Below are positions 50,021 through 57,893 of a stretch of DNA of 64,000 nt, in pieces. Source of the DNA: Streptomyces sp. D2-8 (GTDB lineage: Bacteria > Actinomycetota > Actinomycetes > Streptomycetales > Streptomycetaceae); the NCBI RefSeq assembly GCF_023184515.1, contig NZ_JAAHBP010000007.1, positions 398,567 to 462,566 on the forward strand. The letters run 5' to 3'. The notes below the pieces were generated by a model, which worked only from the letters and a program-made list of their open reading frames with translations, did not search any database and was not told the origin of the DNA. A program made the position numbers and the translations under genes. Positions within the stretch are counted from its first letter, which is position 1. The number at the start of each line of letters is the position of its first letter.

Positions 50021-51168
50021 CACACGGCTCCCTTGGGCTCCCTGGGCAGGCCGAGCACGCGCTCGGCGATGATCGTGCGCTGGATCTGGTCCGAGCCGCC
50101 GTAGATGGTGTCGGCCCGGGAGAAGAGGAACAGGTGCTGCGCCGCGTCCAGTTCGTACGGCGACCGCGCCGACCAGTCGGCCGGTCCGGCGCTCGCCGTG
50201 GCGCCCCGCACCTGCACCGCCAGCTCCCCGAGCCGCTGGTGCCAGCCGGCCCACAGCAGCTTGGCCACGCTCGGGGCACCCGCGTCACCGGAACCCCCCA
50301 GCGTGCGCAGGGCGTTCCAGCGCATCGTCCGCAGCTCGGCCCACTGCCGCACGAGCCGTTCCCGTACGACGGGATCCCGCACCGCGCCCGACGCCACGGC
50401 CGCCCGCACCACACCGTCCAGTTCCTGGGCGAACCCGATCTGCTGGGCCAGCGTGGACACACCCCGCTCGAAACCGAGCAGGCTCATCGCGACGCGCCAG
50501 CCGTTGCCCGCACCGCCGACGACATGCTCCGCGTGCGCGCCGTCGAAGAAGACCTCGTTGAAGTCGCTGGTGCCCGTCATCTGCCGGATGGGGCGGACCT
50601 CGATCCGGCCGGGCTGGTCCATGGGGACGAGGAGGAAGGTCAGCCCGTGGTGCCGCACCGAGCCGGGTTCGGTCCTGGCCAGCACGAAACACCAGTCCGC
50701 CTCGTGCGCGAGCGACGTCCAGATCTTCTGCCCGGTGACGCGGTGGGTACGGCCGTCCGGTTCGCGCACGGCCGCGGTGCGGATACCGGCCAGGTCCGAT
50801 CCGGCGCCGGGTTCGCTGTAGCCCTGGCACCAGAGTTCCTCACCGGCGGCGATCGGCGGGAGGAAGCGGGACTTCTGCTCGTCGCTGCCGTGGGCGATGA
50901 GCGTGGGGGCGAGCAGGTTCTCCCCGATGTGCCCGGAGCGCGGGGGCGCGGCCGACCGCGCGTACTCCTCGGCCCAGACGACCTGCTGGGTGAGGGTGGC
51001 TCGGCGATTTCCGTAGCCGTCCCCGTCCCACCCGAGCCCGATCCATCCGGCTGCGCCGAGGGTGCGCTCCCAGGTGCGGCGGTCGCTCGTGCCCCCGGCA
51101 TGCGCGGCGAGCCAGTCACGGACCTCGCCGCGAAAGTCCTCGTCTTCACGCGTGAACCCAAAATCCAT
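50020..51168 (-). CDS. Acyl-CoA dehydrogenase (subunit with IQRTIIAERVLGLP motif)
   Basis: 382-residue dehydrogenase. FAD-binding region GYSEPGAGSDLAGIRTAAVR and VTGQKIWTSLAHEADWCFVL; the C-terminus is YGGSDQIQRTIIAERVLGLP. It lacks the HGG-GFTWE motif present at 33843 and 54548 and resembles 55475. It therefore represents the other subunit class and may pair with the protein at 33843. GGGAGG precedes the ATG at 51168. It follows the SDR gene across a short gap that contains a dispersed repeat. Confidence 0.9.
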   Translation of the reverse strand: MDFGFTREDEDFRGEVRDWLAAHAGGTSDRRTWERTLGAAGWIGLGWDGDGYGNRRATLTQQVVWAEEYARSAAPPRSGHIGENLLAPTLIAHGSDEQKSRFLPPIAAGEELWCQGYSEPGAGSDLAGIRTAAVREPDGRTHRVTGQKIWTSLAHEADWCFVLARTEPGSVRHHGLTFLLVPMDQPGRIEVRPIRQMTGTSDFNEVFFDGAHAEHVVGGAGNGWRVAMSLLGFERGVSTLAQQIGFAQELDGVVRAAVASGAVRDPVVRERLVRQWAELRTMRWNALRTLGGSGDAGAPSVAKLLWAGWHQRLGELAVQVRGATASAGPADWSARSPYELDAAQHLFLFSRADTIYGGSDQIQRTIIAERVLGLPREPKGAV

Positions 51169-51182
51169 GAGGTTCGTTCCTC

Positions 51183-51239
51183 CCTCAGGGGCGCGGGGAA
51201 CTGCGCGAACAACCACACTCGACCCGCACCCGCCATACG
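51183..51239. repeat. Dispersed intergenic repeat, copy 2
   Basis: CCTCAGGGGCGCGGGGAACT near the left end and GACCCGCACCCGCC on the right match the outer parts of copies at 7773 and 62823. The middle block seen in those copies is missing here. It sits between the SDR and acyl-CoA dehydrogenase genes. Confidence 0.6.
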
Positions 51240-51255
51240 GACACGCACCCCCGGG

Positions 51256-52170
51256 CTACTGGGCGTTGGGCCGCTCCCCCTCAACCGCCGCCCTCTCCAT
51301 CTCCCGCACCTTCTCCAGCATCGGCATCGGATCCACCCCCACCGACCCGGGCAGAAACTCCGCGATCCGTTCCGCGGTCCACCCGCCGGAGGCATACGCG
51401 GCCCGCAGTTCCCGCGGCTGTGCCCACACCGCGATCTTCGCCCCGGCCACCGTGTACACCTGCCCGGTCACCCCCTGCCCGGCGGCGGCATCGGACAGCA
51501 GGTACACCACCAGCGCGGCGACGTCCTCCGGCTCCCCGATCTCGGCCAGTTCCATCGGCACCCCCGCCGACATCCGGGTCCGCGCGACCGGCGCCACCGC
51601 GTTCGCGGTCACCCCGTACTTGTGCAGCCCCAGCGCGGCGCTGCGCACCAGCGAGATGATCCCGCCCTTGGCGGCGCTGTAGTTGGCCTGCGACACCGAC
51701 CCCTGATGGTTGCCGCTGGTGAAGCCGATCAGCGTCCCGGCCCGCTGCCCGCGCATCACCGCGGAGGCCGCCCGGAACACCGTGAACGTGCCCTTCAGGT
51801 GCGTCGCGACGACCGGGTCCCACTCCTCCTCGGTCATGTTGAACAGCATCCGCTCGCGCAGGATCCCGGCCACACAGACCACACCGTCCAGCCGCCCGTA
51901 CGACGCCAGCGCCACGTCGACGACCCGCTGCCCGCCCGCCATCGTGGAGATGTCGTCGGCGACGGCCACCGCCTCCCCGCCCGCCGCCTCGATCTCCTTG
52001 ACCACGGCCTCGGCGATCGCACTGGTCGGTGAGGCGCCGTCGACCGAGACGCCGTAGTCGTTGACGACGACCTTCGCCCCCTCGGCCGCCGCCGCGAGCG
52101 CGACCGCCCGGCCGATGCCCCGCCCGGCGCCCGTGACGGCGACGACCTTGCCTGCCAAGAAGTTCCCCAC
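51256..52170 (-). CDS. SDR family oxidoreductase, 3-hydroxyacyl-CoA dehydrogenase type
   Basis: 304 residues. TGAGRGIGRAVALAAAAEGA and VVVNDYGVSVDG resemble the dehydrogenase part of peroxisomal multifunctional enzyme 2. GFTSGNHQGSVSQANYSAAK holds the catalytic Ser and Tyr-x3-Lys. A C-terminal extension of about 40 residues follows. It is expected to oxidise a 3-hydroxyacyl-CoA with NAD. GTG start at 52170. It is first gene of the operon ending with the alcohol dehydrogenase, with a CTGACG palindrome 28 bp upstream. Confidence 0.88.
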   Translation of the reverse strand: MGNFLAGKVVAVTGAGRGIGRAVALAAAAEGAKVVVNDYGVSVDGASPTSAIAEAVVKEIEAAGGEAVAVADDISTMAGGQRVVDVALASYGRLDGVVCVAGILRERMLFNMTEEEWDPVVATHLKGTFTVFRAASAVMRGQRAGTLIGFTSGNHQGSVSQANYSAAKGGIISLVRSAALGLHKYGVTANAVAPVARTRMSAGVPMELAEIGEPEDVAALVVYLLSDAAAGQGVTGQVYTVAGAKIAVWAQPRELRAAYASGGWTAERIAEFLPGSVGVDPMPMLEKVREMERAAVEGERPNAQ

Positions 52171-52196
52171 GCCCGGCCCCTTCCCGTCCCACGATT

Positions 52197-52245
52197 TCTG
52201 ACGGACCGTTAGATTCTCGATTCCCGAATTCTACGACCCGTCAGA
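52197..52245. promoter_or_regulatory. CTGACG palindrome plus half-site in a divergent promoter
   Basis: CTGACG-GAC-CGTTAG at 52198-52212 between the SDR (minus) and cyclase-family (plus) genes. A second CGTCAG half-site at 52239-52244 has a poorly matching left arm and may be a weak second site 32 bp away. Confidence 0.7.
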
Positions 52246-52274
52246 TACGGAAAGACAAGCCCCGGGGAGGACTC

Positions 52275-53201
52275 ATGTCGCTGCCGGACGCGTTCCACGA
52301 CATCGCCAAGCGCGTGAACAACTGGGGACGTTGGGGCTCCCACGACGAGATCGGCACGCTGAACCTGATCACCGACGAGGTCGTCAGGCAGGCCGCGGCG
52401 ACCGTCCGCAGCGGCCATCGAGTCCCGCTCGCACTGCCTCTCCAGCAGGACGGCGTGCAGACCGGCATGATCCCGGGCCGCGTCAACCCCCTGCACGCCA
52501 TGGTGCAGATCAACCAGGAGATCTTCGGCCCGGGCACGGTCGCGTGCAGCGACGACGTCGTGACCATGGGACTGCAGGCGGCGACCCACTGGGACGCCCT
52601 GCCCCATGTCTCGCACTCCGGCCGGCTCTACAACGGCCGCCCGGCCCACACCGTCACCCCGCACGGCGGCGCCGAGTTCAGCGGCATCGGAACGGTCCGG
52701 CACGTCGTCTCGCGCGGAGTGCTGCTGGACGTCGCCCGGGTCCGGGGCACGGACCGCCTCGACGGCGGGTACGCCGTCACGCCCGAGGACCTGGACGCCG
52801 CCGAGGAGCTGGCCGGCACGCGGGTGCGGGCGGGCGACATCGTGCTCGTACGGACCGGGCAGATCCAGGCCTGCCTGGCCGGTGACCGGCACGGTTACGC
52901 GTATCCGTCGCCGGGGCTGTCGATCCGGACGCCGGAGTGGTTCCACGCGCGCGATGTGGCCGCCGTCGCCAACGACACCCTGACCTTCGAGGTGTTCCCG
53001 CCGGAGGTGGAGGATCTCTGGCTGCCGGTGCACGCCCTCGACCTCGTGGAGATGGGCATGCCGCAGGGGCAGAACTGGAATCTCGAAAAGTTGTCCACAG
53101 CCTGTGGAGAATCGGGCCGGTACGCGTTCCTGCTGACGGCGACCCCCGAGCCGTTCACCGGGGCGACCGGCTCTCCGGTGGCACCCGTCGCCGTCCTGTA
53201 G
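52275..53201 (+). CDS. Cyclase family (kynurenine formamidase-like) metal-dependent hydrolase
   Basis: 308 residues of the PF04199 group. The metal-binding region reads LQAATHWDALPHVSHSG, the T-H-x-D-x3-H pattern of the family. Also seen are RAGDIVLVRTGQIQ and the C-terminal LLTATPEPFTGATGSPVAPV. Members hydrolyse amides, lactones or ring diketones; homologues in catabolic clusters open rings, so a ring-opening hydrolase is plausible. GGGGAGGA precedes the ATG. It is divergent from the SDR operon under a shared palindrome. Confidence 0.85.
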   Translation: MSLPDAFHDIAKRVNNWGRWGSHDEIGTLNLITDEVVRQAAATVRSGHRVPLALPLQQDGVQTGMIPGRVNPLHAMVQINQEIFGPGTVACSDDVVTMGLQAATHWDALPHVSHSGRLYNGRPAHTVTPHGGAEFSGIGTVRHVVSRGVLLDVARVRGTDRLDGGYAVTPEDLDAAEELAGTRVRAGDIVLVRTGQIQACLAGDRHGYAYPSPGLSIRTPEWFHARDVAAVANDTLTFEVFPPEVEDLWLPVHALDLVEMGMPQGQNWNLEKLSTACGESGRYAFLLTATPEPFTGATGSPVAPVAVL

Positions 53202-53624
53202 GACGCCGGGCCGCCACCCGCCGCAGCTGGATGGCGGCGCCGCGCTGCTCGCCCCGAGCACGACAGCGCGCGCCGCCACCCGACTCCGGCGCTCCCGCCC
53301 CGACCCCCTGACCCCGAGGGAAGCCGACGCCGAATCACGACTCACACTCGCCGAGGGCTGCCGTCCACCGAAGCCCTCGCCGTCCCCTCACGGCGAATCG
53401 CTGCCCACAAGCGTGAGCAAACGGTCACGGCACGTCAACACCCGTTCGGAGATATACCGCTTATGCGGCTTTTGCCGCAGGCGCGCACGGAAGCACATCC
53501 CGGCGCACCGCCGCATGCCCTGACGAATCCCGCCGACCCGCCGTGCATCCGTGCCCCGGCCCCGCCGCACCAACCCGCGGCATGTGCCGCCGTACACCAC
53601 GCCCGGCGGGCACGGGCGGCGGCG
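53202..53624. other. Intergenic region without a supported gene
   Basis: 423 bp between the convergent cyclase and ATP-binding protein genes. Open frames here have no family features. A short hairpin TGCGGC-TTTT-GCCGCA lies at 53464-53479 and may terminate transcription from either side, although no U-tract follows. Confidence 0.5.
53464..53479. terminator. Short GC hairpin, possible bidirectional terminator
   Basis: Perfect 6-bp stem TGCGGC/GCCGCA with a TTTT loop between two convergent genes. No poly-T tail follows on either strand, as is often the case in Streptomyces, so this is tentative. Confidence 0.35.
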
Positions 53625-54119
53625 TCACACCGCCTCGTACGCCAGCCCCTCGAAGGCCGCGGCACCGTCGCACGCCACCGCGCCGCCTCCGCACGACGCC
53701 GTGAGGTCGCGGGACTTCGCACACCGGTCCAGTTCGCACCAGATGCGCTTCCCGGTGGCCTCGACGCTCCAGCCCCAGCGGTCGGCGAGGCCGTCGACGA
53801 GAGCCAGGCCCCGGCCGCCGGTCGCCTCGTCGCCGGCGCACCGGGGCACGGGGGCCCGGCCGCTGCGGTCCGCGACCTCGAGACGGACCGTGGCCTCCTC
53901 GGTCACCACGTGCGGCAGGGACAGCCGCAGGACGGCGGGACGACCGGTGTGCACCACGGCGTTGGTGACGAGCTCGGAGACGAGCAGGATCAGCGTCTCG
54001 GCGAGGGGTTCGTCGGCCTGTATGCCGGCCCCGGCCAGGCGCGAGCGGGCCCACCGACGAGCTCGCCCCACTTCTGCGGGGTCGGGCCGGATCTCCAGCT
54101 GCACTTGAAGCACCTGCAC
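53625..54119 (-). CDS. HATPase_c ATP-binding protein (anti-sigma/regulatory kinase-like)
   Basis: 164 residues. GHKL ATPase motifs: LILLVSELVTNAVVHTGRPA (N-box Asn), LEVADRSGRAP (G1 DxSG) and TGGRGLALVDGLADRWGWSV (G2). This is the single-domain RsbW-like family very abundant in Streptomyces, often encoded near an XRE/DUF397 pair. No such partner is seen here. A C-terminal tail with several cysteines (CAKSRDLTASCGGG) is unusual. The GTG at 54119 lacks a strong ribosome site. Confidence 0.8.
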   Translation of the reverse strand: MQVLQVQLEIRPDPAEVGRARRWARSRLAGAGIQADEPLAETLILLVSELVTNAVVHTGRPAVLRLSLPHVVTEEATVRLEVADRSGRAPVPRCAGDEATGGRGLALVDGLADRWGWSVEATGKRIWCELDRCAKSRDLTASCGGGAVACDGAAAFEGLAYEAV

Positions 54120-54547
54120 CGCTCACACCATCCGAACCGGCGGACACTTAGGCTCGCGCCTCACGAAGGCCACGATCGTAGCCATTTTCTGCATGGCCAG
54201 AACAACGGCCGGGACAAGGATCACGGAACGTGAATCCCTTGTGGGACAGCATGGTTGACGTACAGTCACGTCAACAAGCGCTTCGGGCATATTCCAGCGC
54301 GAAGGAGTACCCGTGCGGCATACTGTGCGACGCTCGCCACGGGCAGTCGAACAAGTGCCTTCACTGGGTCGCACTGCGCTCGGAGCCACTCGCATCTCAC
54401 ACAAGGTACCGGAGCGGGCAATCGACTCCAGGCCGTAACGAGTCACACTGAGGACACAAGCCGATATCAACGCTCCGTAATTCCGGTATGCCACGATCCG
54501 CGACATCTCCGGGAGCGCGTGCGGCGATACCGCAGCCAGACGGCCCG
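54120..54547. other. Intergenic region with lower GC and a strong palindrome
   Basis: 428 bp between the ATP-binding protein start and the acyl-CoA dehydrogenase stop. No frame shows coding features. Base composition is visibly less GC-rich than neighbouring genes. It contains the dyad at 54254-54275 and must hold the promoter of the minus-strand ATP-binding protein gene. A partner regulator gene may have been lost here. Confidence 0.5.
54254..54275. promoter_or_regulatory. Perfect 8-bp-arm palindrome, operator candidate
   Basis: Arms GTTGACGT (54254-54261) and ACGTCAAC (54268-54275) flank a 6-bp spacer. TTGACG occurs on both strands and could serve as a -35 for the minus-strand gene. It is not the CTGACG-n3 motif. 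Confidence 0.55.
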
Positions 54548-55468
54548 TCAGGCCGTTTCTGACACCAGAGCCGCCGCGAGCATTTCCTCACTCTCCGTGA
54601 CTCCGCCCGCACGCTGGGTTCGAACCCATGCGCGTTTCAGATGCAGATGGACCTCGGACTCCCAGGTGAAGCCCATGCCGCCGTGCACCTGGAGACAGTC
54701 GCGGGCGCCGCGCACGGCGGCCTCGTCGGCGAGGAGCCGGGCCGCCGCGATGTCGGCCGGGTCGGCGGTGACGGCGGCCGCGTACACCGCGGCGCGGGCC
54801 GTCTCCGCCCGGACCAAGATCCCCGCGCACAGATGTGCCACCGCCTGGAACGCCCCGACGGGCCGTCCGAACTGTTCGCGCGCCCGGGCGTGTTGCGCCG
54901 CCAGTTCGCCGACGCGGGTGGCCGTGCCGAGTTGCTCGGCGGCGGTGAGGAGGACCGCGACGAGGTCGGGGCCGGGCGGATCGGCCGGTACGCGGTGCAG
55001 GGGCGTCAGCGGATCGAGCGAGCGCAGGGGCACGGCCCCGGTGGCGTCCCCGCGGACGACGTCCGCCTCCGCCAGCCACTCGACGAGCCGCCCGTCCACG
55101 GCCGCCACCACCGTCTCCCCGGTGGCCGCGCCCGGTACGGCACCGGCCGCGAGGTGGGTGGCGACGAGCGGCCCGGGCAGCAGCACCCGCCCCGCCTCCT
55201 CGAACACCAACACCGCCTCCGGCAGCCCGAGTCCGACCCCACCGTCCGCCTCCGGCAGCCGCAGCGCGAAAACCCCGAGGTCACCGAGGACCCTCCACAA
55301 CCCCCGGTCAAGCCGCAACGCCCCGCCGCCCCGGCCCGCCCCCTCACCACTGATACCGCCGACACCCTCCACCGCAGCCCGCAGGGTCTCCCCGTCGAAG
55401 CGGCGGGCGAGTGCCTCGCGCACCGCGTCCCGCAGGGCCCGCTGGTCGTCCGTCAGCCGGAACCGCAC
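54548..55468 (-). CDS. Acyl-CoA dehydrogenase family protein (short subunit, HGGMGFTWE motif)
   Basis: 306 residues, shorter than the usual 370-400: the middle beta domain is reduced and has no W-T-S flavin motif. The C-terminus QVHGGMGFTWESEVHLHLKR matches the protein at 33843, and EQFGRPVGAFQAV is typical. It starts 6 nt after the stop of the full-length acyl-CoA dehydrogenase upstream, so the two probably form a heteromeric enzyme, as in steroid-degrading dehydrogenases. GTG start at 55468. Confidence 0.85.
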   Translation of the reverse strand: MRFRLTDDQRALRDAVREALARRFDGETLRAAVEGVGGISGEGAGRGGGALRLDRGLWRVLGDLGVFALRLPEADGGVGLGLPEAVLVFEEAGRVLLPGPLVATHLAAGAVPGAATGETVVAAVDGRLVEWLAEADVVRGDATGAVPLRSLDPLTPLHRVPADPPGPDLVAVLLTAAEQLGTATRVGELAAQHARAREQFGRPVGAFQAVAHLCAGILVRAETARAAVYAAAVTADPADIAAARLLADEAAVRGARDCLQVHGGMGFTWESEVHLHLKRAWVRTQRAGGVTESEEMLAAALVSETA

Positions 55469-55474
55469 GGCAGC

Positions 55475-56608
55475 TCACCGTCCCTTCGGCAGGCCGAGGA
55501 TGCGCTCGGCGATGATGCTGTGCTGGATCTGCGAGGTGCCGGCCGCGATGGTGTACGACAGGGAGGACAGCCGGTCGAGGGTCCACGGGCGGTCCAGGTC
55601 GAGGCAGTCGGGGCCCAGCACCTCGGCGGCGGCGTCGTAGAGCCCCTGGCGGGCGTGCGAGTAGCGGAGCTTGAAGACCGAGCCGCCGGCGCCCGGCACC
55701 GCGCCCGAGGCCTCCGCCGCGCTCACGTTCCACTGCGTGAGTCGCCACAGCGCCCGGAACTCGGCGTTGAGCCTGCCCAGCCGGCGCCGCAGTGCCGGAT
55801 CGTCCCACCGGCCGTTCTTGCGGGCCTCGACGGCCAGTTCGGCCAGCACGCGCCGGCAGGCGACGACCTCACCGGCGAAGGCCGTGCCCCGCTCGAAGGA
55901 CAGGGTCACCATGGTCACGCGCCAGCCGTCGTTCTCGTCGCCGACCCGGTTCGCCACCGGCACCCGCACCTCGTCGAGGAACACCTCGGCGAACTCGGCC
56001 GACCCGGCGAGCGTGCGCAGCGGCCGTACGGTGATGCCGGGCGCGTCCATGGGCAGGGCCAGCCAGGTGATGCCCCGGTGCTTGGGCGCCGCAGGGTCGG
56101 TGCGGACCAACAGCTCGCACCAGTCGGCGACTTCCGCGTGGGAGGTCCAGATCTTGGAGCCGGTCACCACGTAGTCGTCGCCGTCCCGCCACGCGCGCGT
56201 GCGCAGCGCCGCGAGGTCGGATCCGGCCTCCGGTTCGCTGAAGCCCTGGCACCAGACCTCCTCACCGCGCAGGATCGGCGGCAGCCAGCGCGCCCGCTGC
56301 TCCGCCGTGCCCTCGGCGGCGATGGTCGGCCCGGCGTGCAGCAGCCCGACGAAGTTGGCCCCCACGTAGGGCGCGCCCGCCTTCTCGGTCTCCTCCAGGA
56401 AGATCAGGCGAAGGCTCGGTGTGCCGTCCCAGTGGACGTCGGCGTACCCGGCGTCGTGGAGGCGGCGCTGCCAGCCGAGGTCGTACGCCCGCCGACCCGG
56501 CCAGTCGCCGGGGGACGGCTTGGGCGGGAGAGCGGGGAGCACCGCCGCGAGCCAGTCCCGCAGCCGGGCCCGGAAGTCCTCCTCCTCGGGCGTGTACGAC
56601 AGGTCCAT
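55475..56608 (-). CDS. Acyl-CoA dehydrogenase (full-length subunit)
   Basis: 377 residues. GFSEPEAGSDLAALRTRAWR and VTGSKIWTSHAEVADWCELL form the flavin site; the C-terminus is AGTSQIQHSIIAERILGLPK. It is the same class as 50020 and the likely partner of the short dehydrogenase downstream. The ATG at 56608 shares a base with the amidohydrolase stop (TGATGG). It is the middle gene of the operon amidohydrolase, acyl-CoA dehydrogenase, short acyl-CoA dehydrogenase. Confidence 0.9.
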   Translation of the reverse strand: MDLSYTPEEEDFRARLRDWLAAVLPALPPKPSPGDWPGRRAYDLGWQRRLHDAGYADVHWDGTPSLRLIFLEETEKAGAPYVGANFVGLLHAGPTIAAEGTAEQRARWLPPILRGEEVWCQGFSEPEAGSDLAALRTRAWRDGDDYVVTGSKIWTSHAEVADWCELLVRTDPAAPKHRGITWLALPMDAPGITVRPLRTLAGSAEFAEVFLDEVRVPVANRVGDENDGWRVTMVTLSFERGTAFAGEVVACRRVLAELAVEARKNGRWDDPALRRRLGRLNAEFRALWRLTQWNVSAAEASGAVPGAGGSVFKLRYSHARQGLYDAAAEVLGPDCLDLDRPWTLDRLSSLSYTIAAGTSQIQHSIIAERILGLPKGR

Positions 56609-57804
56609 CAGCGGTCGAGGTCCAGGTCGAGCATCCGGATGGCGTTGCCCCGCATCAGCTTGTACACCGTCTCGTCGTCGAGGCCCTTGACGTGGTCGAG
56701 GGCGACCTCCTTGGTGTGCGGGAAGGTCGAGTCGACGTGCGGGTAGTCGGTCTCGAAGGTGGCGTTGTCGCGGCCGACCACGTCCAGCGACGCCACGCCG
56801 TGCTTGTCGCGGAAGAAGCAGCAGAACATCTGCCGGTAGTAGTACGTGGACGGCGGCTCGGGGATCGTGTCGCGCACGCCGCCCCAGGCACGGTGCTCCT
56901 CCCACACGTCGTCGGCCCGCTCCAGGGCGTACGGCACCCAGCCCATCTGGCCTTCGGAGTAGGCGAGTTTGAGGCGCGGGAACCGCACCAGGACCCCGCT
57001 GAAAAGGAAGTCCATCATCGAGGCCATCGCGTTGTTGAAGCTGAGCGAGGCCTGGACGGCGGGCGGCGCGTCCGGGGAGGCGGCCGGCATCTGCGAGGAC
57101 GAGCCGATGTGCATGTTGACGACCGTCCCGGTCTCCTGGCAGACCGCGAAGAACGGGTCCCAGTAGCCGGAGTGGATGGACGGCAGCCCGAGGTGGGTGG
57201 GGATCTCGGAGAAGGTCACCGCCTTCACCCCGCGCGCGGCGTTGCGGCGGATCTCCTCGACCGCCAGGCCGACGTCCCACAGCGGGATCAGGCACAGCGG
57301 GATGAGCCGCCCGCCGCTGTCGCCGCACCACTCCTCGACCATCCAGTCGTTGTAGGCGCGCACACAGGCGAGGGCGACCTCCTTGTCGTGGGCCTCCGCG
57401 AAGGTCTGGCCGCAGAACCGCGGGAAGCTCGGGAAGCAGAGGCTCGCCTCGACATGGTTGAGGTCCATGTCCTTCAGGCGTTCCTTCGGGTCCCAGCAGC
57501 CCGGCCGCATCTCCTCGCGGGTGATGCCCTCCAGGGTCATCTCGTCGCGGTCGAAGCCGACGGCGGCGATGTTGCGCTTGTACGGGAACTTCAGGTCCTC
57601 GTAGATCCACCAGTCGGTGGGCTGGCCGTCCGGGTCCATGGTGATCCGGTACGTGCCGCCGATGTAGGCGAGTTCACCGATCCCGGCGGTCAGCGCCCTG
57701 GGTCCGCGGTCGCGGTACCTGGCCGGCAGCCAGGTGTCGAAGAGGTGGGCGGGCTCGATCACGTGGTCGTCGACGCTGATGATGCGGGGCAGTTCGGTCG
57801 CCAT
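56608..57804 (-). CDS. Amidohydrolase-2 family protein (paralogue)
   Basis: 398 residues, clear paralogue of the gene at 16647. Shared segments include SVDDHVIEPAHLF, MDLNHVEASLCFPSFPRFCG, CVRAYNDWMVEEWCG, NMHIGSSSQMP and FETDYPHVDSTFPHTKEV. GGAGGGGA precedes the ATG at 57804. It is first gene of the dehydrogenase operon, divergent from an acyl-CoA ligase with two CTGACG palindromes between. It probably acts on a CoA-pathway intermediate, by decarboxylation or ring hydrolysis (inference). Confidence 0.87.
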   Translation of the reverse strand: MATELPRIISVDDHVIEPAHLFDTWLPARYRDRGPRALTAGIGELAYIGGTYRITMDPDGQPTDWWIYEDLKFPYKRNIAAVGFDRDEMTLEGITREEMRPGCWDPKERLKDMDLNHVEASLCFPSFPRFCGQTFAEAHDKEVALACVRAYNDWMVEEWCGDSGGRLIPLCLIPLWDVGLAVEEIRRNAARGVKAVTFSEIPTHLGLPSIHSGYWDPFFAVCQETGTVVNMHIGSSSQMPAASPDAPPAVQASLSFNNAMASMMDFLFSGVLVRFPRLKLAYSEGQMGWVPYALERADDVWEEHRAWGGVRDTIPEPPSTYYYRQMFCCFFRDKHGVASLDVVGRDNATFETDYPHVDSTFPHTKEVALDHVKGLDDETVYKLMRGNAIRMLDLDLDR

Positions 57805-57830
57805 GGGTCCCCTCCGCCGGACGGTACTTA

Positions 57831-57874
57831 TCTGATGCAGCGTCAGATAGCATCCCACCTGACGACCCGTCAGC
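57831..57874. promoter_or_regulatory. Two CTGACG palindromes in a divergent promoter
   Basis: TCTGATG-CAG-CGTCAGA at 57831-57847 and CTGACG-ACC-CGTCAG at 57859-57873, centres 27 bp apart, the same spacing as at 24974/25001. They lie between the amidohydrolase operon (minus) and acyl-CoA ligase (plus). Confidence 0.8.
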
Positions 57875-57893
57875 CAAGGAGCAGGGGGCAGCC

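Noticed and set aside
54123..54506. Open frame upstream of the HATPase gene
   Set aside because: Composition lacks the GC-position bias of real genes here and no motif is present. It is treated as intergenic.
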